Assembly: GCF_026153515.1 (NCBI RefSeq)
Contig: NZ_CP110644.1
Coordinates: 4,901,501-4,965,500, forward strand
Direction of reading: 5' to 3'
Length of the DNA stretch: 64,000 bases
From: Pseudomonas sp. KU26590
Lineage (GTDB): Bacteria; Pseudomonadota; Gammaproteobacteria; Pseudomonadales; Pseudomonadaceae
Shown in pieces: positions 7,580-15,001 of this stretch. A program made the position numbers and the translations under genes. The notes beneath the pieces were generated by a model. The model had not been told where the DNA came from and did not search any database. It saw nothing but the letters and a program-made list of their open reading frames with translations. Each line of letters begins with the position of its first letter. Position 1 is the first letter of the stretch.

Positions 7580-9276
7580 GAAGGTTGAGCGCCAGAAGGT
7601 GTTAAGGAAGAGGCTTCACCGTTACCACGCGCGCCCGCAGGGGTCGCCGGAGTAAAGGGTGCGACCGGCTCGGTGGTGATCCACAGCCAGGTGGCGCGGC
7701 CGGTGATCCATATCATGGTCAGCACCGCGATGACTGCGATCAGCATGAATACGTCGTTGTAGGCCAGGGTATTGGCTTCGCGCGTGGCGGCGGTCGCCAG
7801 CGAGCGAATGCCCAGGCTGGTGCGCGCCGCCGGGTCGGCGATGGCGGAAATATACGCGCCGCTCGCGCTTTGCAGGCGCGACTGCACCTGCGCATCAATC
7901 AGCGTGACGTGCTCGACAATGTGCGCCGAATGGAATTTCTCGCGCCAGACCTGAAAGGTGCCCAGCAACGCCGAGCCGATCAGGCTGCCGACGTTCTGGG
8001 TGATCCCGAACATCACCGAAAAACTGACCATGTTGCGCGGGTTGCTGATCACCCCGCTGATGCCCAGGACCAGGGTAGGTCCGAGGAAGAACGTGCCGCC
8101 GAACGCCAGCAGGAACTGACTGAAATACATCTGCGGTTCACGGGTCAGGCTGGTGGAAAAGCTGTCCATGCTTGAACCGATCGCCATCAATGCCAGCGAG
8201 ATGATCAGCGGCTTGAACAGGTGCTGCGGATCGATCGTCAGCGCGCTGACCGCAAGGCCCGCGACGCTGCCCAGCAGCATAAACAGGTACAACGTGTGCA
8301 ACTGCTCGGTGCCCTGATTCAGGCCCTGAAGAAAACCGACCGCGCCCGTGGATTGCTCCGACAGCACGATCCGCGTCAGCAGCACACCGAAGGCGAAACG
8401 GATCATCCGGCCACTGCCCAGCCAGCGGGTGATCAATAGCGGGCGGGTGCGGTTGTGCTCGATGCACAGCCCGGCCACGATCAGCACGATGGACGAGGCC
8501 AGGGCGACGCCGATCCACGGCTCTTCAAGCCACCATTCGATCCGCCCCAGCGACAACGCAGCGCACAACGCCGCGAAGCCTGAAGCGAGCAAGGCGAAGG
8601 TCAGGAAGTCGAGTTTTTCAAAGGCTTTGAAGCGGTCGCCGGGCGGCAGTTTGAGAATCAGTACGCAGCCCAGGGACAGCAGGCACATGCCCAGTTCGAA
8701 CAGGTAAAGCCCGCGCCACTCGGCGATTTGCAGCAGGTCTTCGGAGACCAGTCGCGCCAGCGGTGTCGCCAGCTGCGCGGTACCGAGCCCCAGCACCAGC
8801 GCTTTCATTCTCCACTTCTGCGGGAAGGCCTGGATCATGTAGTACAGGCCCAGCGAACTCAGCGCCGCGCCGACCATGCCGTGGGCTGCCCGAACGGCAA
8901 CCGCCGATTCGATGTCGTTGACGAACAGGTGCGCAAAGGTGACCAGCGCGTACAGCACCAGGAACACTTCGGTGAAGGCGCGCAAACCGAACTGCTGGCG
9001 AAACTTTACCAGCAGCAGGTTCATCGAAACGTTGGTCATGACGTACGCGGCGGGCAGCCAGGCGATCTCTGCCTGGGTGGCGCCCAGCGAGCCTTGCAGG
9101 TATTGAAGGTTGGCGACCACCAGCGCATTGCCGAGCCCGCCGGTCAACGCCACGATCACACCGACGATGGCATACGCCCAGCGCTTGGGCGTCGCGTGCA
9201 AGGGCGTCGACGGCGACCCCGGCAACGTCGGTCGCTCGTGGGGGGCCCAGTCGTGGGGTCTGTACTTGTCGTTCAT
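7576..9276 (-). CDS. DHA2-family MFS transporter (EmrB-like)
   Basis: A 566-residue inner-membrane protein starting at MNDKYRPHDW (9276). An in-frame upstream ATG at 9309 has no better ribosome site. About fourteen hydrophobic segments can be counted, as in the 14-TM DHA2 drug:H+ antiporters. The N-terminal transport domain carries LQGSLGATQAEIAWLPAAYV, the usual substrate-channel segment after TM1. The central and C-terminal parts include GFLQGLNQGTEQLHTLYLF, and a periplasmic loop lies near the end. The C-terminal tail is Pro/Ala-rich and cytoplasmic. It is the first gene of an EmrBA-order efflux pair. There is no linked regulator in the window, so inducer and substrate cannot be read. Confidence 0.87.
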   Translation of the reverse strand: MNDKYRPHDWAPHERPTLPGSPSTPLHATPKRWAYAIVGVIVALTGGLGNALVVANLQYLQGSLGATQAEIAWLPAAYVMTNVSMNLLLVKFRQQFGLRAFTEVFLVLYALVTFAHLFVNDIESAVAVRAAHGMVGAALSSLGLYYMIQAFPQKWRMKALVLGLGTAQLATPLARLVSEDLLQIAEWRGLYLFELGMCLLSLGCVLILKLPPGDRFKAFEKLDFLTFALLASGFAALCAALSLGRIEWWLEEPWIGVALASSIVLIVAGLCIEHNRTRPLLITRWLGSGRMIRFAFGVLLTRIVLSEQSTGAVGFLQGLNQGTEQLHTLYLFMLLGSVAGLAVSALTIDPQHLFKPLIISLALMAIGSSMDSFSTSLTREPQMYFSQFLLAFGGTFFLGPTLVLGISGVISNPRNMVSFSVMFGITQNVGSLIGSALLGTFQVWREKFHSAHIVEHVTLIDAQVQSRLQSASGAYISAIADPAARTSLGIRSLATAATREANTLAYNDVFMLIAVIAVLTMIWITGRATWLWITTEPVAPFTPATPAGARGNGEASSLTPSGAQPS

Positions 9277-9321
9277 TGAGCGGACCTGATGAATGCCGTG
9301 CCGATACAACTGAAAAGCGAT

Positions 9322-9349
9322 GGGGGCGGCCCGTATGGGAGCTGCCCCC
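9322..9349 (-). terminator. hairpin after the xdhC-type gene
   Basis: GGGGGCGGC (9322-9330) pairs with GCTGCCCCC (9341-9349) with one wobble. On the minus strand the stem is followed by ATCGCTTTTC. It sits between the XdhC-family stop and the efflux operon, where transcription from 10554 should end. The T-run is short, so this is a weak intrinsic terminator call. Confidence 0.4.
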
Positions 9350-9356
9350 GTAAAAG

Positions 9357-9395
9357 CTAGCTGATCATTCCTGGCTGACCACTAGCTGATCATTC
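9357..9395. repeat. 14-base direct repeat at the xdhC-type stop codon
   Basis: CTAGCTGATCATTC occurs at 9357-9370 and again at 9382-9395. The second copy contains the stop codon and last codons of the XdhC-family gene. It looks like a small local duplication of the gene end. Confidence 0.6.
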
Positions 9396-10554
9396 TCAGC
9401 TCCCGCGCCTGCTCAAGCGTGACATCCACCGCATGAATGCTCGCTTGCCGATGTTTGAGCATCCCGCCGCTGCGGCTGTTGAACACGGCGTTGATCTCCG
9501 CAAGGATCGACAACGCCACGCTGTGCGGCGCGTCGCCGCCCAGGTCCAGTCCGACCGGATAATGCAGGCTGGCCTGCGCAGCGGCTTCACGGGCTTGATC
9601 CGGCAGCTCGTCGAGCAAACGCTCGGTGCGGCTGCGCGGCCCGAGCTGGCCAATGTAGCGTGGCGTCGATTGCAGAACCTGCCCCAGCCAGTGACGATCC
9701 TGACTCAGGCTGTGGGTCATCACCACCACGGCGGCATCGGCGACCATCCCGTGGAGTTCGGGCATTGGCTGCAACGGCGCGGACAGCACCTGATCGGCAT
9801 CCGGAAAACGCTGGGGCCGGGCGAAGTGCGAGCGCGCATCGATCACCGTGATGTGCCAGCCCTGTAGCCGCGCCATGCTCACCAGCGGCATCGCGTCATG
9901 CCCGGCACCGAAGACCACCAGTCGACGCGGCGCTGCGATGTACTCAAGCAGCACTTCAACGGCGCCGTCTGCGCTCTCGTAGGTACGCGTCGCCGAGCGG
10001 CGGGCATCAAGCACCGTTTTCAGGTCCTCGGCCACGGCCGTCGCCAGCCAGCGCTCGCGCATTTCAACCTGCACCTGCCCCGATGAACGGATGGCCACCC
10101 GCTCGCCCAACGCGGTGTGACGTTCGCTCTGGGTTCCGATCACCGTCGCCAGCGCCGCGCCGGTGCCGCTGGCCTTGACCTCACGCAACACTTCGACCAC
10201 CAGACTCGCCGCCTGCGGATCGATCCGTTCGAAGAGGATGTGCACCGTGCCGTTGCAGCCCAGACCGAAGCTGAGTTCGGCGTCTTCGAGCTCGTCGTCG
10301 TCCTCGCCGGTGCTGTACGTGCGCAGGGACGGTTTGCCATTGGCGGTCAGCCACCAGGCCTTCTTGCTGACGTCGCTTTCCAGGCAGCCGCCGCTGACGG
10401 TGCCGGTCGCTTCGCCCATCGACGCGATAATCATCCGCGCACCGGGGCGGCGATAAGCCGAGCCCTCGACCTTGACCACCGTGGCGATCACTGCCTCCTG
10501 CTGCCCGGTCTGCGCTTCATCGAGCGCCCCCAGCAGACTGGATAGATCATTCAT
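9382..10554 (-). CDS. XdhC/CoxI family protein
   Basis: A 390-residue protein starting at MNDLSSLLGALDE (10554); the frame extends to an ATG at 10578. The N-terminal XdhC/CoxI domain has ATVVKVEGSAYRRPGARM, TGTVSGGCLESDV with the conserved Cys, and FGLGCNGTVHILFE. The C-terminal Rossmann-type XdhC_C domain begins at RRLVVFGAGHDAMPLVSMA near residue 210 and ends in GLDLGGDAPHSVALSILAEI. XdhC proteins bind molybdenum cofactor and help insert the sulfurated cofactor into xanthine dehydrogenase-type enzymes. No xanthine or aldehyde dehydrogenase subunit gene is adjacent, so the partner enzyme must be elsewhere. Its last codons form one copy of a 14-base direct repeat. Confidence 0.85.
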   Translation of the reverse strand: MNDLSSLLGALDEAQTGQQEAVIATVVKVEGSAYRRPGARMIIASMGEATGTVSGGCLESDVSKKAWWLTANGKPSLRTYSTGEDDDELEDAELSFGLGCNGTVHILFERIDPQAASLVVEVLREVKASGTGAALATVIGTQSERHTALGERVAIRSSGQVQVEMRERWLATAVAEDLKTVLDARRSATRTYESADGAVEVLLEYIAAPRRLVVFGAGHDAMPLVSMARLQGWHITVIDARSHFARPQRFPDADQVLSAPLQPMPELHGMVADAAVVVMTHSLSQDRHWLGQVLQSTPRYIGQLGPRSRTERLLDELPDQAREAAAQASLHYPVGLDLGGDAPHSVALSILAEINAVFNSRSGGMLKHRQASIHAVDVTLEQARELRMIS

Positions 10555-11021
10555 GCGCGTCCCCAAAAACCGTTTCATTCATCTGACGTGATTCACGTTT
10601 AACCTGACACCTACCCTGAAGCGCCGCTGCCGTCTCGGACAGAAGTGCTGTTGTGCTGACTGTCAGTTGCCGCGCAGGTTCAGGTTTTGCCCAAGGCATC
10701 TGCGTCATTCACGGCGCATCGGGATGATTGACGTGCAGGGTACCGCAGACGAGGCGCCCGTTGGCCATCGGTCACCGACTCAGCGGACGAGACCGCCCCG
10801 GGGCGATACCGAGGCTACACTCGCTGCTTGCCGTTAAACCCATGCGAGCGCTGATGATCACAGGCATCAGCGTACTCATGGGTGCGTCGATCCTCCATTT
10901 GGATATTTCGGTTGAACATTCCGCACACTGCGAGCCTCAAACCCTGAATCGCCATACCGCCTGGCTGCGTGGAATCAATCCACCGGGTCCACCGGGCATC
11001 GGCTACGCCGGAGAGCATCTG
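10555..11021. other. intergenic region between divergent xdhC-type and egtBD genes
   Basis: About 467 bases between two divergent genes. An open frame continues upstream of the egtBD start to 10728, but its residues look non-conserved and it has no better ribosome site. I see no clear promoter, operator or RNA gene; both promoters presumably lie here. Confidence 0.4.
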
Positions 11022-13169
11022 ATGACGCGCCAATTACGCCAGCTTCGCGAAACATCCTCCACGCACACCCTGTGCCAGCGCTTTCAGAGCGTGCGCGACC
11101 GCACCGAATTTCTGGTCGAGCCGCTGAGCGCCGAGGACATGGTAGTGCAGTCGATGCCCGATGCCAGCCCGGCTAAATGGCACATGGCGCACACCACGTG
11201 GTTCTTCGAGACCTTCCTGCTGATGCCGAACCTGCCGGCGTATGAAGCGTTCGATCCGACGTTCGGCTACCTGTTCAACTCCTATTACGAAGCCGTCGGT
11301 CCGCGTCAACCCCGCCCACAACGCGGCCTGATGACCCGGCCGAGCGTTGATCAGGTGCTGGCTTACCGCAGGCACGTCGACGAGAACATGACGACGCTGC
11401 TGATGACGCCGCTGAGCGACGAAATGACCAGCCTCATCGAACTCGGCCTGGCCCATGAAGAGCAGCATCAGGAACTGCTGCTGATGGACATCCTGCATCT
11501 GTTCAGTCTGTCGTCCCTGAAACCGGCCTACAGCCCGCGCTGGCCGAAAGACCTGTCGGGCCGTCGCGGTCATTTCAAACCGCTGAGCGCCGGCCTGACC
11601 GAAATCGGCCACGACGGCGACGGTTTTTCGTTCGATAACGAAGGGCCGCGCCATACCACGTACTTGCAGTCCTTCGAGATCAGCGACCGGCTGGTGACCA
11701 ATGGCGAGTGGCTGAGTTTTATTGCCGACGGCGGCTATCACACCGCCGCCTTGTGGCTGTCTGAAGGCTGGACGCTGGTGCAGGAAAACGGCTGGAATTC
11801 CCCGCTGTACTGGCAGCACGACGAGAACGGCTGGAGCCGCATGAGCCTGCGCGGCCTTGAGTCGATTGACCCGTCGGCGCCGGTCACCCACATCAGTTAT
11901 TACGAAGCCGCGGCGTTTGCCCTCTGGGCAGACGCGCGCCTGCCCACCGAAGCCGAATGGGAAGCCGCCGCCCGCGCCGGCTTGCTGGAGCAAGTGGACG
12001 ATGTGGCCTGGCAGTGGACGCAAAGCGCCTACAGCGCCTACCCCGGCTTCAAGCCATCGGTGGGTGCAGTGGGCGAGTACAACGGCAAATTCATGGTCAA
12101 TCAGATGGTCCTGCGCGGCGGTGCCAGCGTCACGTCGCCCGATCATTGCCGCCTGACCTATCGCAACTTCTTCCACGCCGACAAGCGCTGGATGGTCTCG
12201 GGCCTGCGCCTGGCCCGTGACAGCCGTCAGCCCGGCGCGGTTGATCCGAACGACAGCGAGTTCGCCCGCGACGTGGTGGCCGGTCTCGGCGCCCCGGAGA
12301 AAACCCTGTCGCCCAAGTATTTCTATGACGCAGCGGGTTCCGACCTGTTCGAAGCCATCTGCGAAACCGCCGAGTACTACCCGACCCGCGCGGAAACCGG
12401 GTTGCTGAAACGCATCGCCGGGCAGATCGCCGCGACCATTCCACCCGGCGCGGCCCTGGTGGAATTCGGCAGCGGCGCCAGCGAGAAAACGCGTCTGGTG
12501 CTGGATGCCGCGCCACACATCGCGGTGTACGTGCCGATCGACATCAGTGCGACGGCACTGAATAAAGCCGCAAGGTCGTTGCGCCAACGTTACCCGTCGC
12601 TGATCGTCGCCCCGCAAGTCGACGATTTCACCCGCGTACTTACGCTGCCTGAAGAAGCCGATGGCCACACCCGCGTGGGTTTCTTCCCGGGCTCCACCAT
12701 CGGCAATTTCAGCCACGAGCAGGCCGTTGATTTTCTCCACAGTGCCCACGATGTGTTGGGCGAAAACGCGCATTTCATCGTCGGTGTCGATATGGTCAAG
12801 GACGAGCAGACGCTGGTGGCGGCTTACGATGACGCCGAAGGCGTGACCGCGCAGTTCAACAAGAACCTGCTCACGCGCATCAATCGCGAGCTGAACGCCG
12901 ACTTCGATGTTTCCGCTTTCGATCATCTGGCGGTGTGGAACGCCGAACAGGCCTGCATGGAAATGCACCTGGTGAGCCGCAAACAGCAGAGCGTCACGGT
13001 CGCCGGGCACACCTTCCGCTTCGCCGCCGGGGAACGGCTGCACACCGAGAACTCCCACAAGTTCACGGTTGAGTCGTTCACCGAACTGGCAGCGCGTGCG
13101 GGGTGGACCGTCAGCGAATCCTGGATCAGCGACGCGCCAGAGGTGGCGTTGTTCAGCTTGCAGGCGTAA
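11022..13169 (+). CDS. EgtB-EgtD fusion: ergothioneine biosynthesis sulfoxide synthase and histidine trimethyltransferase
   Basis: A 715-residue protein. I chose the ATG at 11022 (MTRQLRQLRETSS) because GGAGAG precedes it by six bases; the frame is open to 10728. Residues 1 to about 405 are EgtB-like. A DinB-type iron domain has WHMAHTTWFFE (His near 54) and the HEEQHQE triad (His145, His149, Glu151), and is followed by a formylglycine-generating-enzyme-like domain with RLPTEAEWEAAAR and GASVTSPDHCRLTYRNFF. From about residue 412 it is EgtD-like: LSPKYFYDAAGSDLFEAI, EFGSGASEKTRLVLDA, VPIDISATALNKAA and FFPGSTIGNF. EgtD trimethylates histidine to hercynine, and EgtB attaches sulfur with oxygen. 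No stop codon separates the halves. The order is opposite to fungal Egt1, where the methyltransferase comes first. Confidence 0.9.
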   Translation: MTRQLRQLRETSSTHTLCQRFQSVRDRTEFLVEPLSAEDMVVQSMPDASPAKWHMAHTTWFFETFLLMPNLPAYEAFDPTFGYLFNSYYEAVGPRQPRPQRGLMTRPSVDQVLAYRRHVDENMTTLLMTPLSDEMTSLIELGLAHEEQHQELLLMDILHLFSLSSLKPAYSPRWPKDLSGRRGHFKPLSAGLTEIGHDGDGFSFDNEGPRHTTYLQSFEISDRLVTNGEWLSFIADGGYHTAALWLSEGWTLVQENGWNSPLYWQHDENGWSRMSLRGLESIDPSAPVTHISYYEAAAFALWADARLPTEAEWEAAARAGLLEQVDDVAWQWTQSAYSAYPGFKPSVGAVGEYNGKFMVNQMVLRGGASVTSPDHCRLTYRNFFHADKRWMVSGLRLARDSRQPGAVDPNDSEFARDVVAGLGAPEKTLSPKYFYDAAGSDLFEAICETAEYYPTRAETGLLKRIAGQIAATIPPGAALVEFGSGASEKTRLVLDAAPHIAVYVPIDISATALNKAARSLRQRYPSLIVAPQVDDFTRVLTLPEEADGHTRVGFFPGSTIGNFSHEQAVDFLHSAHDVLGENAHFIVGVDMVKDEQTLVAAYDDAEGVTAQFNKNLLTRINRELNADFDVSAFDHLAVWNAEQACMEMHLVSRKQQSVTVAGHTFRFAAGERLHTENSHKFTVESFTELAARAGWTVSESWISDAPEVALFSLQA

Positions 13170-13210
13170 TCAAGATCGCCTGGGGCCGGCTGTCTTAGGG
13201 TGGACATCAG

Positions 13211-13244
13211 TTCGCGCCTGAATTTACGTCAGGCGCGCTCCTAC
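13211..13244. repeat. REP-like hairpin downstream of egtBD
   Basis: CGCGCCTGA (13213-13221) pairs perfectly with TCAGGCGCG (13229-13237) and is followed by CTCCTAC, the usual outer edge of Pseudomonas REP elements in this window. It may act as a transcript-end structure for egtBD, but there is no T-run. Confidence 0.55.
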
Positions 13245-13286
13245 GGTTGATGTATTTTCCGTAAAGCTCGTGCACGACACGCGACT

Positions 13287-13372
13287 GTAGGAGCCGGCTT
13301 GCTGGCGAACTCGCCCGGTCAGCCACATTGGCGGCGGGTGGATGAAGCGGTTCGCCAGCAAGCCGGCTCCTA
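13287..13372. repeat. REP pair (inverted) at the insertion-sequence target
   Basis: GTAGGAGCCGGCTTGCTGGC starts at 13287 and its reverse complement ends at 13372, giving two REP arms facing each other with about 40 bases between. The right arm stops at GGCTCCTA, one base short of the usual GGCTCCTAC. The missing C is found on the far side of the adjacent insertion sequence. Confidence 0.85.
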
Positions 13373-13375
13373 TGT

Positions 13376-13387
13376 ATGGACTCGCCT
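13376..13387 (+). repeat. subterminal inverted repeat, transposase 3' side
   Basis: ATGGACTCGCCT, three bases inside the inferred element end. It matches the other subterminal repeat at 14792-14803 at eleven of twelve positions in inverted orientation. Confidence 0.75.
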
Positions 13388-13624
13388 CCACTGTCTACCC
13401 GCTTTTCAACACCGCCACCCGGTTGCATCTATGTATAAGGCCTGTTCGAGGAAGCCGCTCTGGGCTTCTGGCCAACATTGGTTGAGCTCGCGGTATGCCT
13501 ATTACAGTCAGGCCTCAAGGGCCAGTAGGAGCCAAGGCATCTATCCGCGACGGTCTTACCTGGGGTCAATGTTTTCTAGCAGGGGCAGGAGCGCTTTTGC
13601 GCCCCGGTGGCAGAACGCTTTGGA
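13388..13624 (-). ncRNA. candidate IS1111 guide (bridge/seek) RNA region
   Basis: This 237-base non-coding stretch lies between the transposase stop and the element end, the place where IS1111-group elements are reported to encode their guide RNA. On the minus strand it contains GGCTCCTAC (plus-strand GTAGGAGCC at 13525-13533). This is identical to the REP terminus into which the element is inserted and spans the inferred insertion point. It is flanked by CTTGG and TGGCC, which could border a loop. I have not folded it, so boundaries and strand are inferred from position only. Confidence 0.45.
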
Positions 13625-14728
13625 TCAGTGACTCATCGCCGCCGCCTGCCTATTGGACGGCTCACGACGATAAGTCTGATCATTCTGTAAAAGCGACCAG
13701 ATGATGCGCAGGTTGCGGTTCGCCAGCCGTACGGCGGCTTTTTTGCTTCCCAGACGGCTCAGCCACTGCAACAGCCGACGGTCATCCGGCTGCTCGGAGT
13801 CGTGCCGCAGCTGCCTCAACACTGCATGAGCACCCTGTATCGCCAGGCTGCGGATGTACCCATCACCACGCTTGGTCATTCGACCCAGGCGAACCCGCTC
13901 TCCTGAGCTGTTTTGATCGGGCACCAGGCCGAAGTAGGCCGCAAACATGCGCGCGTCAGCGAATCGCTCAGGCCGGGTTTGCTTGGCTACTATCGCGGTG
14001 GCAATGATCGGCCCGACACCGCGTATGGTCATCAGCCGCACGGCGGTCTTGTCCCGTTTCGCAGCAACCTCCAGACGCCCGGTCAATACACTGACTCGCT
14101 CGCCCAAATGGCGCCATTCGCCCAGCAACTCGTCGATCAGTTCGCGCAACATCTCCGGCAACGGCTGGGTAGCGTCTTCCAGTACCCGAGGTACTTTCTG
14201 GCTGATCGCCACCTCGCCTTGCGCCATGGCGACGCCGTGCTCGAGCAGCAAACCGCGCATCTGGTTACCCACTGCTGTGCGCCGACGCACGTAACCTTGG
14301 CGAATACGGTGCAATGCCTGCATGGCCAACTCCGCGGCACTTTTGATGGGCACTGCCGAAATTCTGCTGTCGCGGCCCGCGCGCAATATTGCGAGCGCAT
14401 CGTTGCGATCATTCTTGGCGCCGCTGCGATGATCAGCGACGCGCCCGGCTGGAAGTATGCGTGCCAGATTGCCCTGATCTTGCAGCTGCCGCGCCCAGGC
14501 TTGAGCGCCCGGACCGGTTTCCATGAGAACGATAACGTGCGGTTCGAGCTTGCACAAAAATGCGTAGAAGGCTTCTCGTGACTTGATCCGCTCCTCATAG
14601 AGCACCTGGCCCAAGGCATCTTCACCAGCGATCTGAAAGACCCGCTTGGCAAGATCAATCGCCACGGTGGTGCATGCCGGGAGATCGGATGAAGACAGAG
14701 ACTGATTAACCGTCGTATGCTTTTTCAT
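13625..14728 (-). CDS. IS110-family (IS1111 group) transposase
   Basis: A 367-residue intact transposase. The N-terminal DEDD RuvC-like domain has VAIDLAKRVFQIAG (first Asp near residue 25), VIVLMETGPGAQAW (Glu) and SGAKNDRNDALAIL (Asp pair). The C-terminal transposase_20 domain has MTIRGVGPIIATAIVA and FAAYFGLVPDQNSSGE, where the serine needed for strand joining lies. The ATG overlaps a third copy of the subterminal-repeat sequence (14727-14738), which together with 14792-14803 could fold the 5' leader into a hairpin that limits translation. Relatives in P. putida also insert in REP sequences. Confidence 0.92.
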   Translation of the reverse strand: MKKHTTVNQSLSSSDLPACTTVAIDLAKRVFQIAGEDALGQVLYEERIKSREAFYAFLCKLEPHVIVLMETGPGAQAWARQLQDQGNLARILPAGRVADHRSGAKNDRNDALAILRAGRDSRISAVPIKSAAELAMQALHRIRQGYVRRRTAVGNQMRGLLLEHGVAMAQGEVAISQKVPRVLEDATQPLPEMLRELIDELLGEWRHLGERVSVLTGRLEVAAKRDKTAVRLMTIRGVGPIIATAIVAKQTRPERFADARMFAAYFGLVPDQNSSGERVRLGRMTKRGDGYIRSLAIQGAHAVLRQLRHDSEQPDDRRLLQWLSRLGSKKAAVRLANRNLRIIWSLLQNDQTYRREPSNRQAAAMSH

Positions 14729-14791
14729 GGACTCGCCCTCGCTGTCGTTGGCTGTTTAGACTGCCACCGTGGCGCATTGACGCCTCGGCCT

Positions 14792-14803
14792 GGGCGAGTC
14801 CAT
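14792..14803 (-). repeat. subterminal inverted repeat, transposase 5' side
   Basis: GGGCGAGTCCAT on the plus strand, i.e. ATGGACTCGCCC on the minus strand, seven bases inside the inferred element end at 14810. Confidence 0.75.
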
Positions 14804-15001
14804 CCAATTACGGATCAGGGCCATTCGCAGAGATGCAAGTGGCGCGCACCTACATCAGTCTGCGTCAGGCGCGGTGCGCACCCCCTCAGGATTCTCCGGT
14901 GTCATTTGCAAAATGGCGCTGGTAGCATCCGTTAGCACCCTCACGGATCCCGGCGACTCAGCCGGGGATTGAGTACAACAATAAGCAACAGGGAGTCAGC
15001 A

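Larger units (their letters stand above)
13373..14810 (-). mobile_element. IS1111-type (IS110 family) insertion sequence inserted at the end of a REP
   Basis: The element is about 1438 bases, a normal size for the IS1111 group. Subterminal inverted repeats are ATGGACTCGCCT at 13376-13387 and GGGCGAGTCCAT at 14792-14803. If the known IS1111 layout holds (seven bases outside the repeat on the transposase 5' side, three on the 3' side), the ends are 14810 and 13373. Removing that segment joins GGCTCCTA to CGG and restores the REP end GGCTCCTAC, which supports these borders. No target duplication is seen, as expected for the family. The transposase frame is intact. Confidence 0.8.

Noticed and set aside
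7576..9276. Link between the efflux pair and the sulfation operon as its exporter
   Set aside because: They are separated by cytochrome b561 and transcribed independently; proximity alone is too weak.
11034..13058. 674-residue open frame antisense to egtBD
   Set aside because: It mirrors the GC-rich codon pattern of the real gene, has no ribosome site and no recognisable domains, while the plus frame has clear catalytic motifs.
13373..14810. IS110-type element carrying passenger genes
   Set aside because: Only the transposase frame fits; the remaining space is non-coding.
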